Source of the DNA: Geosiphon pyriformis
Lineage: Eukaryota; Glomeromycota; Glomeromycetes; Archaeosporales; Geosiphonaceae
Assembly: GCA_016748015.1 (NCBI GenBank)
Contig: JAAOMT010000181.1
Location: forward strand, 131,659 to 162,555
DNA: 30,897 bases
Reading direction: 5' to 3'
The translations under genes were made by a program, and so were the position numbers. Below the pieces are notes generated by a model, which saw only the letters and a program-made list of their open reading frames with translations, was not told the DNA's origin and did no database searches. Positions 1-8,326 of this stretch are shown in pieces (position 1 is the stretch's first letter; each line of letters begins with the position of its first letter).

Positions 1-668
1 GTATTAAGAACTATGTTTACTGGAACTGTAAATTGTCCAGTTGAACCAAAACCTTGAGTTCCTTTTTCACTTTTTCCCAATTGTTCTCTGTTGTTTACTG
101 ATTGTAAACCCGAAATGTTGATTAAGGGTAAGTAAATTGCTTGAGCAATTTTTTTAGCATGTTCAATTTTGAATGGTTTGTTTGTCTCATTCTATAACAT
201 GATGGTAATGTCTCCAGTGTATCCTGCATCTATAATTCCTCCTCTAATATTGATTTCTTTGCTTGCCAATGATGATCTGGAGGCAATTTGAACCATTGCT
301 CCTGGTGGAATTTCAAGAGCAATTTTTAGATTGATTTTTGTCAAAGACTTTGGTTGGAGAATCAAAGTATCTTTTCTTGGGTATCTCAAGTCATATCCAG
401 CATCAATTTTGTGTGCTTTTTCTGGTCTGATTCCTTGGCCATGGTTGTCAAAATATTTAAATTGTAGAGGTGGTTGCTTTTCAAGAAGATAGATGGGAGT
501 GGTTAGTAATTCTTCTACTTGTTCAGATACTCCAAATTCGATTTCATTTTCATCATTCTCATCTGACAGAGGAATGCTAAGAGCATAACATTCTAAACAC
601 CATTGGTCATCACAAGGCATAACACATTCTTCACACAATTGAATGTTCATTTGCTCTAATCGTTGAAT
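1..668 (-). pseudogene. Trimeric dUTPase domain of element A polyprotein (one in-frame TAG)
   Basis: dUTPase hydrolyses dUTP to dUMP and PPi and keeps uracil out of new DNA. All the family motifs I expect are visible in order: AGYDL at 387-401 (motif 1), ASRSSLA at 264-284 (motif 2), GGIIDAGYTGDI at about 207-245 (motif 3, with the substrate Tyr), KKIAQAIYLPL near 125-158 (motif 4), and the glycine-rich GFGSTG at 36-53 (motif 5). A Cys pair CEEC followed by CLEC (about 575-635) precedes the domain. A TAG at 192-194 splits motif 3 from motif 4; related proteins have Gln there, so CAG-to-TAG is likely. The frame is open from 191 to the window edge and joins the upstream Cys-rich and protease segments in phase, so this was a domain of the polyprotein, not a separate gene. 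It cannot make a complete enzyme unless the stop is read through. Confidence 0.85.
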
Positions 669-1457
669 TTAAGCTTCTTTGGTTGGATATGTGTGGCTTG
701 CAATTTGGTGGTAGGTTTCTACTTTATTTTCATAATCAAATCCAGCTAATTCCATGGTGTACTCAATATATTCAGCTTTTTTCATTTGGCAGACATCTTC
801 TTGAGTGGCTCTATTGATTAATGCCATTGCTAGATCAAAAATCATTTCAGCATCATGAGGGTAGTGGTAAAGTTTATTGAGAGCACTGTTGTATGCTGCA
901 TCAAATGGTGTCTCTTTTCTGACTTTTTCCGAAATTGATAAAGCATATTGACAAGTTTGATCACATACTCCTCTTCTCATTGCTACATCAATCCAATTGC
1001 ATTCTTCTGGTAGTATTTCTCCACATGTAAGGCAAGGTGTGTTGTCTTATTTTCCACTTCTTTTTGGAGATCCAAATCGTTTTTTATGGCATGCTTTGCA
1101 AAAGTAACAGGTACGAGTTTCATATTCCTCTTCTGAAAAAATACATGCTCTCATTAATGAAAGTTTTTTGCTGCAATCTTTGCATTTGAGTGGAATATAG
1201 GGTGGTTGTTTCTGTGATTCTGGTGTAGAATATCTAACTTTCTTCCATCCCCTTAATTCTTTGAAAATCTCTTGTTCGGTTTCTTCAGCCCAATTGAATG
1301 TTGATCCAAGAGCCATGTAGGTTTCAGTAAGTAGCATTTCTTTCTCCTCTTCAAATTCAAATACTGGAGCTTTTTCTGATCGTTTGTTAAAGGTACCACA
1401 GATTGCAGGTACTATGGTATATTGTTCTTGGTATGAGATTTTAAGTTCTTGAGTTTC
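669..1457 (-). pseudogene. Cysteine-rich linker between protease and dUTPase of element A
   Basis: This stretch of the polyprotein frame has no fold I can name with certainty. It holds repeated Cys pairs typical of zinc ribbons: CKDC with a following CYFCKAC (about 1095-1195), then CLTC (1023-1034) followed by CDQTC near 955-970. The part before the first pair (1200-1457) is acidic and Trp-containing. The C-terminal part (669-960) looks helical and has no Cys pairs of that kind. TAA at 1047-1049 interrupts the two Cys blocks and TAA at 669-671 separates this stretch from the dUTPase; both are in frame with the neighbours. The likely role is zinc-stabilised spacer or nucleic-acid contact, which is an inference from the Cys spacing only. 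Confidence 0.6.
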
Positions 1458-2024
1458 TCAGTTCAGGTTTGCATTGGTCTTGAAAAGCCAATCATTTCCG
1501 ACTAGAGCTTGATATTGGGGTGCATCCATAACAAGAACTTTAACTAGAATGGTGATTCCATCAATTGAAAAAGAGAAATCATCAATTTCTCCTACTGGAG
1601 TCTTCTTCATACCATCAGCTGTGACAATAACTGTTTGAGCTGGTCTGTCTATGTTTTGTTTGAGTTGTTGCATCAGCTGGTAAGTGATGATACTTCCAGC
1701 TGATCCACTATTTAAGATTAAGCAAATGGATTTTCCTTCCACTGTAGCTTCTGTGTACATGGCAGTAATTGCTTTCTGTTTATTGACTGCTGCATTACTA
1801 AGCAGAAATGGTGATTCATTTGCCTCAAATTCAAATGGAAATATATCTGACAGATTAGCATTTTGGGCAATTTGAGCTGGGGGAATGGTGTGGTTGGAAA
1901 AGTTTGATCTTGGTGCTGCAATTTCACTTTCAGAAAGTGTAGTTTGTTGAAAATCTGATTCCTCTGGTATTGTAAGATAACTGGGTTGAATGTGATAGTG
2001 ATTGGGTCTTTGCTGGCCTGAATT
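1458..2024 (-). pseudogene. Retropepsin-like aspartyl protease of element A, catalytic Asp replaced by Asn
   Basis: The segment reads into a retropepsin core: LILNSGSAGSII around 1690-1721, then VIVTADG and the hydrophobic VLVMDAPQYQALVGNDWL block at about 1480-1530. Retropepsins need Asp-Ser/Thr-Gly in the first block. Here the codon at 1710-1712 reads AAT (Asn) on the minus strand, so the catalytic Asp is missing; GAT-to-AAT is a single G-to-A change. The domain ends at a TGA (1458-1460) where a Trp is expected, and the frame stays open on the other side. Upstream (1760-2024) is a Ser/Gln/Pro-rich linker. The enzyme would have cut the Gag-Pol polyprotein as a dimer; this copy should be inactive. 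Confidence 0.82.
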
Positions 2025-2741
2025 TCAGGGAACCAACTGGTTATTTAGATTGATTCTGTTGTGGTTATTCTGCAATTGATTTTGGGGTGTGGATTGGTTA
2101 TATTGAACTAATCTTCTTGCTGGTACTTGATATTATTGAGTGGGTGGTGTCTGATATGGCTGAATTGGTAAAGATTGCTGATATTGTTGCTGCATTGATT
2201 GTGAAGCTGGTGGATAGTAACTGTTTTGATTTTGTGGCCTTGGTGAATAATAAGTTGGTGGTGGAGATTGGTAATAGGATTGTTGTGGTAAAGAGTAACG
2301 TTGATTACTCCTGTTTTGTTGGTCTCTTTGTAATTTCCTACAATCTCATTTCCAGTGTCCTGGAATTCCACAATAATGACAATTTTGAGATTGGTTATTG
2401 GATGATAATCCAAAATTGTTTTGGTTGTGTCATTGTGAGGGTTGATATCTTTGTGGTTGTTGTGGCTGTTGTTGTTGGTTTGTGAAGTAGCTTTCAATTT
2501 TTTTTGTGAGTTGGTTTATCTTTTTTTCAGCTGCTGAGCTGGTTTCTCCAATTGCAAGATTTACAAGCTTGGTGTGATTTGCTTCTTTCATTGCCATTTC
2601 ATAGCTTTTTGCCTGTCTAATAGCAGTTGCTAAGTCTGCTGAAGCATGTGGATGGACTTTCTTAATCAGTTTGTCTTTTAACCCTACTATAAACTGATCC
2701 AGAATTTGAGCATCAGAATAATAGTCATTGGTTTCTAATTG
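2025..2741 (-). pseudogene. Gag C-terminus and nucleocapsid of element A: CCHC zinc knuckle and Gln/Pro-rich tail
   Basis: After the TGA at 2742 the frame continues through the end of Gag, with a helical stretch rich in Lys and Glu, then a Gln/Asn/Pro-rich tail. A zinc knuckle C-x2-C-x4-H-x4-C lies at 2340-2381 (CHYCGIPGHWK, stop, DC). The TGA at 2346-2348 falls inside the knuckle where Arg is likely (CGA to TGA). Further in-frame stops are TGA 2430, TAA 2133 and TGA 2025, each explained by a Gln or Arg codon losing a C. The knuckle would bind genomic RNA during packaging. The low-complexity tail creates long but meaningless open frames on the opposite strand at 2087-2485. Confidence 0.75.
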
Positions 2742-3812
2742 TCAGATTCGTCTGAGAAGTTTGTTAAATCTTCCAAGATAGGTCATAACAGATTCAGATG
2801 TTTCTTGTTTGATATTGCGAAAGTGGTTTCTGAGAGTGATAGAGGTATTGTTGTCGGTGAATTGTTGTAAGAAAGCATTTTTGAATGCTTGCCAGTTTTC
2901 AAATAGTTTTTCTAAATTTTCAAACCATTCTCTTGCTGTTTCTTGGAGAAAGTAGGGAATTGCTTTGAGCATTCTTGCTGCAATCCAACCATTTGCATCT
3001 CCTGCTTTTTGAACTTTGTCAAGCCATTCTTGGGGACTGGTATCATTGTCTTCACCAGTGAATTCTGGGATTTTTGCAATGTAAGCAGTTGCCATTTCTT
3101 CTTTGTTTTTTGGAATTTTTTCTGGTTCTGATTCAGTTTCCTTACTTTCCAAGCTTTCTGAGTGATTACTTTCGTTTTCTTGTAAGTAATCAATGATATT
3201 GGCACTTGTTGATATTGGTTCCTGCTGTTGAGTAGAATTTCTAGGTGACTGAAAATCTTCTGGTCTAAAGAAACAGCTAAGTGGTGAACTTAATGTTTGT
3301 GGTTGAACAAGTGAAATTGGAAATGGTGTAATAGAAAGTGGTAATTTGACACTGGTTCCTTGTTCAGGTGTTTGCAAGTGTTTGGCAGTTGTCTTTTGTA
3401 GTGTTGGAGTGTTTGGAGTGGTTCTTGAGTATTGCTTCAATCTTTGTTTGCCTTTATTGCTTGTTTCTGTCTCTGATTCAAAATCAAAAGAGTATTTAGA
3501 CTGTACTGGGTATTTTTCTTCACAATACTTAATAATATTAAAATTAAGTTCTTGGAAGTAGGTAGCAAGTGTTTCACTGTTCAGGTCTTCTGTTCCCAAA
3601 TGTGAATAATGCACTAGATTATTGTAGAGGTTGCTTTTAACTTCTGAAATGTTGTAGTTTCCAAAAAGATAATTGTTGATGCAGTTTTCAATATATTGGT
3701 ATATTGATTTCTTTACAATTTCAATTCCGTCTGGAATGTTGAATCTTTGCTTGCAGTGGGTGTAAATTAACTGGTAATACTCTAGAGTTGCTGTGTCTGG
3801 TGTGGTCGCCAC
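2742..3812 (-). pseudogene. Gag (capsid) of element A, truncated by TGA
   Basis: This is the N-terminal two thirds of Gag, 356 codons. Residues about 1-115 are helical and Tyr-rich; about 120-240 is a Ser/Thr/Pro/Glu-rich linker; about 250-350 matches the retrotransposon Gag capsid pattern (EWLDKVQKAG, then AREWFENL, then FKNAFLQQF, then RNIKQ and YLGRFNKL). Element B has the same block at 6040-6340. The frame ends at TGA 2742-2744, where Arg is likely, and continues in phase beyond. The first codon homologous to element B is GTG, not ATG (3810-3812), and the frame upstream meets TAA at 3834-3836 with no ATG between. Gag forms the particle around the element RNA in the cytoplasm. Confidence 0.77.
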
Positions 3813-3840
3813 TTTGAATTTATTGTTGCTGTGTTATTTC

Positions 3841-3855
3841 TGTGGAAGAGCACCA
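3841..3855 (-). other. Primer-binding-like site of element A
   Basis: On the minus strand, two bases after the proposed LTR end GGTAACA, the sequence reads TGGTGCTCTTCCACA. TGG is the expected complement of a tRNA CCA end. Element B has TGGTGCTC at the same place, and the decayed copy C keeps the CACCAAATGTTA junction. I cannot name the priming tRNA. Confidence 0.5.
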
Positions 3856-4034
3856 AATGTTACCAGAGGTTTTTAATCTCTTTTCTTAAATGTTGGTAAT
3901 ATTGATTTGCTGTGAATTCACGTTTTCAGGAAGTAGTTAAACCTCCAATAACTGAATTTATCTTCAAATTATCTCTTATAATTTGAACTGCTGGGCTTAT
4001 AAGTGGAATGGCCAATTCCTTGCCAGTTACTTTA

Positions 4035-4143
4035 TGTAGTTACATTGTAGTAAACATCAACTCTTTCCCAGGAATTGCTCGTCTAGAAGCTCACTAAAAA
4101 TGTGTAGTTACTTTGCTGTAAAAGTCAACTCTTCTACAGGAAT
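4035..4143. repeat. Two direct copies of a 41-bp motif inside LTR A
   Basis: Copies at 4035-4075 and 4103-4143 share TGTAGTTAC, then a GTAAA core, CAACTCTT and AGGAAT, at a 68-bp spacing. Both are also recognisable in the mutated copy C at about 13925-13960 and 13985-14028, so the duplication predates the split of A and C. Confidence 0.6.
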
Positions 4144-4450
4144 CTTGTCTGTAGGCTACCTTAGTGATTATAGTAAGAAAAAATAAAAGAAAATAAAAGA
4201 AATGTAAAAGAAATAGAATTTTGTCAAGAGAAACGTTTTCTATCCAGGCCTGGAGTCACTAACAGTTTACTGAAATTGGTAGCTAATCAATTTCGAAATG
4301 TTAGTTGGGTTTTGGAGATTTTCCAAGTACAATAATTAAAGAATTTGGTTTTTTGAATTATTTGATATTTATTTTTTTTTGTGTGTATAAGAACAGTTTT
4401 AAGAGATAAATCTAAAGTAAGATACATTTTCCAGAAGAAAAAAGCTCTTC

Positions 4451-4457
4451 TTTTATA
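4451..4457 (-). promoter_or_regulatory. TATA box in LTR A
   Basis: The minus strand reads TTGTATAAAAGAAGAGC at 4444-4460, a canonical TATA element upstream of the R region. The decayed copy at about 14238-14250 keeps TTGTATAAAAAAAGAG. Confidence 0.5.
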
Positions 4458-4832
4458 CAACTTGTTGTAGTACTAGTTTATGAACTTGCACTTTTTTTTC
4501 TCTTTGCCCAAATTCTGGCAAACTAAAGATACATTTTGATGAACTACAAGTTATTTCGCTGAACTATTAATTAATTTGGGTAAACTATTCATAAATTTGG
4601 CGAATTTCTGTAAATTTCAACAAATTTTTGAATGTTACAAAGTTCAAGGTATTGTGTAATTTGATCATCTTACTTTCTGTTATACTAATTAGATTATTTT
4701 AATTGAATCGTAATATGTGATAATTGATTAAATAATAAATGATAATTTGAAATGATATTAATATACTAATGAATTATAAGAATTATAAGGGTAATTTCAT
4801 GCTAATTAATAGCTAAAATTCTACTGGTAACA

Positions 4833-5734
4833 TCGCCAATAAGAGTTTTGGTTGTTTTATTGGCTGTAATGATTCTTGCACTGACAGTTCTGTCAACTTG
4901 GTGACCTAATTGATTCATGAGTTGTTTGATAATGATGCTGCCAGCTGATCTATTATTCAGAATCAGTTTGATATCCTGACCATTAACTTTGACATCAGTA
5001 TACATCGCAGTTATTGGTTTGGTGTCCAGAGTGGCTCTACTGAACAATAGAACTAATGTGATTTTCTCAAGTTCAAATGGGAATATGGCAACAAGTGATT
5101 TGTCTTTGGTGCTGGTGGCTGATAGAATATTGCGAATAAGTGGCTTCTGGTTGGTTTCCTGTTTGCTGGATGCAGCATCTTTTGGAATAACCAGAAAACT
5201 TAAGTAGTTCTGGAAACTCGGGTTTTGGTTATATCCAGTTCCTGAACTCCATTGGTGTGATCCTAATAGTTGATTTGATAAACTAGGGATTAGTTGATGA
5301 ACCACTATCACCAATCTCCAGTTTTGGGTTACTCTAGATCTGAGGTTTCTGGATGTTATTATAGCTGGGTTTTGTGGCAGTGTTTGAATTGATTGTTGTG
5401 GTTGATATATTATGGGTGGCTGCAGTTGATATATTTGAGGTTGATATACTAGTGTTTGATAGATTGGTGGCAGCATCATTGGCAAATAAGTAGATTGATA
5501 TTGATTTTGATTCAAGTAATGATTCGGAGTTGGGAACTGGTAATTGGGATTCTGATATTGATTTCCCAATTATGAGTTACTATAAGCATGGCAATTGGCT
5601 CTAAAGTGATCTTGTTTACTACAGTTGTGGCAAATTTGCATTTTTTGTTGTCATGGCTGATTTGTTGATGATAATGGACATGACTGATTTTGGAAACAAT
5701 TTGTGTTTCCCTGATTATTACATTGTTAAAGAGG
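4833..5734 (-). pseudogene. Nucleocapsid and N-terminal protease of element B, cut off by the insertion of A
   Basis: A CCHC knuckle is clear at 5591-5632 (CHNCSKQDHFRANC). A TAA at 5570-5572 follows, then a Gln/Tyr/Pro-rich stretch and the protease core LILNNRSAGSII near 4925-4965, followed by ARIITANKTTKTLIGD. The catalytic Asp-Ser-Gly of retropepsins reads Asn-Asn-Arg here, so the enzyme is dead. Similarity to the A protease stops right after IGD, exactly where the TGTTACC end of LTR A begins at 4832; residues read past that point belong to the LTR. Additional stops at 5651 and 5726 lie before the knuckle. Confidence 0.77.
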
Positions 5735-6424
5735 CTAATAAATTGGGCGATTGTCAGTTAAGTATTCCTCTAATTTCTGATTAATGGAATCACTAAATTG
5801 TTTTAGTTTAAAATCTAAGTCAGATGATCCATTCATTACTAAATTCACAGCTTGGGCGTGGTTGGCTTTTAACTCAGCAGCTTCAAAATCTCTAGTATAA
5901 GTGACTGCAGTAGAAAGGTCTACCAAATGCATTGAATGTACTTGTTGAAGAATGCTGCTGCATAAGTCTCTGATGAACTGATTTAAGATTTGTGGTGCTG
6001 TAAAGTAATCAGCTTAAATAGCTTGAATTTGGTGCAGATTTCTGTGGAAGCATCTCAAGTAAGTGGTGACTGCTTCTATGTCCCCTTGTTTTAGGGTGGT
6101 GAAAGTACTTGCCAGGTAGTTAATGCTGTTATTATCACTAAAATATCTTAGGAATTTTGTTTTAAATGCATTAAAATTTTGGGGTTTCTGAGCCAAGCTA
6201 TGATACCATAAGTTGGCAGTATTTTTTAGAAAATATAGAATGACTTGTATTGTTCTTGTGTCATTCCAATTATTTGCAGTAATGGCTTTGGCGACATCAT
6301 TGATTCATGCCTGGGTGTTGTCCTCTTCACCAGTGAACTTCTCAAGTTTTGCGATTGGTGCAAAAGCCATTGGCACAATCAGTTGCTGTTGTTGTATTGG
6401 TAGTTGAAGCTGTTGTTGCAGTTG
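5735..6424 (-). pseudogene. Gag capsid core of element B
   Basis: Translation matches the Gag block of element A position by position: a Trp-stop replacement at 6305-6307 (TGA), then NDVAKAI, NNWNDTRTI, a YFLKNTANLWY motif and FNAFKTKFLRYFSDNN at about 6130-6190, with TTLKQGD and YLRCFHRNLHQI near 6020-6100. TAA at 6014 and TAG at 5735 interrupt; between them the helical KANHAQAVNLVMNG segment corresponds to KEANHTKLVNLAIGE in A. This is a clear homologue of the A Gag, diverged beyond simple mutation, so A and B are different families and not copies of one insertion. Confidence 0.75.
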
Positions 6425-7393
6425 CTAAACCAGTTACTAGATAAGTTGCTGTAGTGATGGCTGTTAAAGAGATATTTGTTGCTGTTGAATTGGTTCAATA
6501 ATCAGTTCAATTGGTGGCTGATTGATGACAATATTCAGAAATAAGTTTTGTTAATTAATTAAGTCAGGGTTTCAGTCATTCTGATTTGGCGGAGTTTTGA
6601 TTTCTGGATTTTCTAGATTTTGATCTTGCTAAGTCTGAAAATTCAGAGTCCCAATATCTGGATTTTCAGTAATTGGGTTCTGGTAAGTAAATTCTTAATC
6701 TTCAGATTCTTCTTCTTTTTTTTCTTCTTGTTCTTTTTCCAATTTGGTTAGTTCTTATGGATCAGTAATTCCAAAATCTGGTTGAAGTGGTGGTGATCAA
6801 ACTTCTGATGGTGTTGGTAATCTTGATTTGAATCTCTCAAAGTATGCACTGTATAGTTCTAATAGATTTTTTTTCCTTTGTTTACTTTGGAATGGAAATC
6901 ATCCAAATGTTGATGTCACATTTGATGTAGACGTGCCTGCTAATATGATATTGATAGCACTTCCAGGAGTATAATAATATGATGAATTTGTAGGTGATTT
7001 AATTTTGTGTTTCTTCCAAGTAGGTTGTTAAATCCATTGAGGTGTTACTGCCAGTGTTTGTAATTTTCTTTTGCCTTTACTTGCATAAGTGATTGGGTAT
7101 CTTTGTTGTGTATGATGTTTAATTTCTTTATTAATCTCAGTAATGATGGATGTGAAGTTATAATTTGTTGATAAGCTGGTGTTTTGGATTAATTTGTGGT
7201 AAAAAGTTTCTCTTGCTGATTTAGTGTTTATTGTTGTTCCTAACAAATAGGCAATTTTTTTGTTGATGTAGAAATTAAAAGCTGATTCTGCTGATATCTG
7301 ATTGTGGTTCAATCCCAAATGTTGACAGTAGTGTTGAAATAAGGATTTCGTAAATCCTAAATGGTTTGCTCTTATACTTTCTGATTTTGCCAC
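6425..7393 (-). pseudogene. Gag N-terminal region of element B, heavily interrupted
   Basis: The first 121 codons (7028-7393) are open: a basic N-terminus, an FQHYCQHLGLNHNQ stretch and RYPITYASKGKRK, corresponding to the CKQRFNIPDG and KYPVQ regions of the A Gag. From 7028 to 6425 the frame has many stops (TAA, TGA, TAG) in a Gln/Asn/Glu-rich linker. The first codon equivalent to the A start is GTG at 7391-7393; the frame upstream reaches TAA at 7430-7432 without an ATG. Confidence 0.6.
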
Positions 7394-7434
7394 TGTTGAT
7401 TTATTTGTTGGTGCTGGTTCTCTGTAGAATTATA

Positions 7435-7451
7435 CCTTACAGGGAGCACCA
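7435..7451 (-). other. Primer-binding-like site of element B
   Basis: The minus strand reads TGGTGCTCCCTGTAAGG two bases inside the GTAACA end of LTR B. The first eight bases equal those of element A, then differ, suggesting related but not identical primer tRNAs or decay. Confidence 0.45.
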
Positions 7452-7510
7452 AATGTTACAGGTGTTTACTTGATTGTTAGAGTAAATAACAAACCTGTAA
7501 CTTGGTGCTC
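7444..7510. repeat. Inverted repeat at the inner end of LTR B
   Basis: The arm GAGCACCAAATGTTACAGGT at 7444-7463 is mirrored by ACCTGTAACTTGGTGCTC at 7493-7510, with about 29 bp between. Each arm looks like an LTR end joined to a primer site, so the second arm is an LTR junction in the opposite orientation. Confidence 0.65.
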
Positions 7511-7743
7511 AAGGCTGTTGTTGATGATGGCAATCTGAAGGTGTGTTTATCTGAAGGTTTTGGTTGAGTTCTTTGTATAATAGACAGAGATTCAGTGGTA
7601 ATAGTTTTATCCATAGCTTTCTGAAACCACAGTTTCATCAATTTTTTTCTCAGTGTAATGGCTGGTGTTTTTCCTGATAAGCTAACCTCAATCAAGTGTT
7701 CTACCCTTATTTTTGGGTCTTTTACCAGTACTATATCCTGATG
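7477..7743 (-). other. Unrecognised open frame inside LTR B
   Basis: About 88 codons are open between TGA at 7744-7746 and the stop at 7477-7479, with no ATG at the start. The composition is protein-like (basic, with KKLMKLWFQKAMDK and a Ser/Thr/Pro-rich tail) and not low complexity. It crosses the inverted repeat. I recognise no family. It could be a fragment of unrelated coding DNA captured in the leader, or chance. Confidence 0.2.
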
Positions 7744-8033
7744 TCAGTATCCTGCACATTAATTCTCAATAGAGTTAGTAATAACAACAATTAAGACAAA
7801 AAAATAAAAGAAATAACATAAAAAAATAAGCCAAAGCAATGCGCAAATTAGTATCCATCAATAGCCATAATCAAAAGCTATTGTTCCAGTATGGTTAAGT
7901 ATCAATTGCTATCAACATGGAGTGTTGATAGTAAAAAGTGAATTTGGATGATAAATAATTTATTTATTCAATATTTGTGAATAAAAGATTTCTAACTAAA
8001 GAATTCTTCTTTTTCTACTTCTAATACTACCAC

Positions 8034-8042
8034 TATATATAC
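8034..8042 (-). promoter_or_regulatory. TATA-like element in LTR B
   Basis: TGTATATATAGTGG on the minus strand lies directly downstream of the 40-bp repeat block, the arrangement expected of an LTR promoter with upstream activating repeats. Confidence 0.4.
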
Positions 8043-8067
8043 ATAATTGATGTTCTATGAGATCGCT

Positions 8068-8250
8068 CATTTCTGAGTGATATGCTATGATTTCTTGAGC
8101 AATGTTCATATTGCTAAGCAATGTGCTCTAATTTTCTAATATTACTTCACATTGCTGAGCAATGTGCCATGTTTTCTGATATTGCTTTATATTGCTGAGC
8201 AATATGCCATGATTTCTGACATTGCTCCACATTGCTAAGCAATGTGCTTA
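8068..8250. repeat. 40-bp tandem repeat with a palindromic core, about five copies, in U3 of LTR B
   Basis: Units start near 8068, 8110, 8151, 8191 and 8231. Each of the last four contains the near-perfect palindrome ATTGCTNAGCAAT followed by a TGTGC or TATGCC block and a T-rich spacer. The first copy is partial and diverged. A palindrome repeated with fixed phase upstream of a TATA box looks like a dimeric transcription-factor site array. Confidence 0.8.
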
Positions 8251-8326
8251 TGTGCTAAATACTATTCTCTCATTGGTTTGCTATTTTCTATATCTGTTTT
8301 CTTTTTATGAGTAACATTGTGCACTG

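Larger units (their letters stand above)
1..4832 (-). mobile_element. Element A: Gypsy-like LTR retrotransposon with dUTPase (5' LTR, gag, pro, dUTPase; runs off left edge)
   Basis: Read from right to left this is a 5' LTR, a primer-binding-like site, then one reading frame carrying Gag, a CCHC knuckle, an aspartyl protease, a cysteine-rich linker and a dUTPase. The RT, RNase H, integrase and 3' LTR would lie left of base 1. From 3812 to 1 every recognisable domain is in the same frame. Nine in-frame stops interrupt it (low coordinates 2742, 2430, 2346, 2133, 2025, 1458, 1047, 669, 192) and I found no frameshift. The proposed LTR ends form a perfect 7-bp inverted repeat, TGTTACC at 4826-4832 and GGTAACA at 3858-3864 on the minus strand. 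The outer end falls inside the protease gene of element B, so A is inserted in B. Gypsy assignment rests on the Gag type and is an inference because RT is not in view. Confidence 0.85.
3858..4832 (-). repeat. 5' LTR of element A (about 975 bp)
   Basis: Bounds are proposed from TG...CA ends forming a 7-bp terminal inverted repeat (TGTTACC and GGTAACA), the primer-site-like sequence just inside, and loss of similarity between the A and B proteases at 4833. A TATA box sits at 4451-4457, so U3 is about 380 bp and R plus U5 about 590 bp. The decayed copy C aligns along most of this stretch. The flanking TCGCC at 4833-4837 is the candidate target duplication; its partner would lie left of the window. 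Confidence 0.7.
4833..8316 (-). mobile_element. Element B: related LTR retrotransposon, interrupted by A in its protease gene
   Basis: Same strand and same domain order as A: 5' LTR (about 7454-8316), primer-like site, Gag, CCHC knuckle, protease. All coding blocks share one frame and are broken by many in-frame stops (for example low coordinates 7028, 6797, 6755, 6695, 6629, 6572, 6437, 6425, 6305, 6014, 5735, 5726, 5651, 5570). B shows more stops per kb than A, in keeping with being the older host of A. Its remaining pol and 3' LTR should lie beyond the left end of A, outside the window. Confidence 0.75.
7454..8316 (-). repeat. 5' LTR of element B (about 863 bp)
   Basis: Proposed ends are TGTTAC at 8311-8316 and GTAACA at 7454-7459 on the minus strand, a 6-bp inverted repeat with TG...CA. 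A TATA-like TATATATA is at 8034-8042, giving R plus U5 of about 580 bp, close to LTR A. Five copies of a 40-bp repeat fill U3. Just outside is L1 sequence; TTGTG at 8317-8321 is the candidate target duplication. No second LTR is in the window, so the bounds are inferred. Confidence 0.55.

Noticed and set aside
2087-2485. 132-codon plus-strand open frame
   Set aside because: Antisense of the Gln/Asn/Pro-rich tail of the element A Gag; composition is a reflection of that low-complexity region.
1-4832. Strand-specific cytidine deamination of cDNA (APOBEC-like)
   Set aside because: Both C-to-T (Gln and Arg to stop) and G-to-A (Trp to stop, Asp to Asn) occur on the same coding strand in the same copy.
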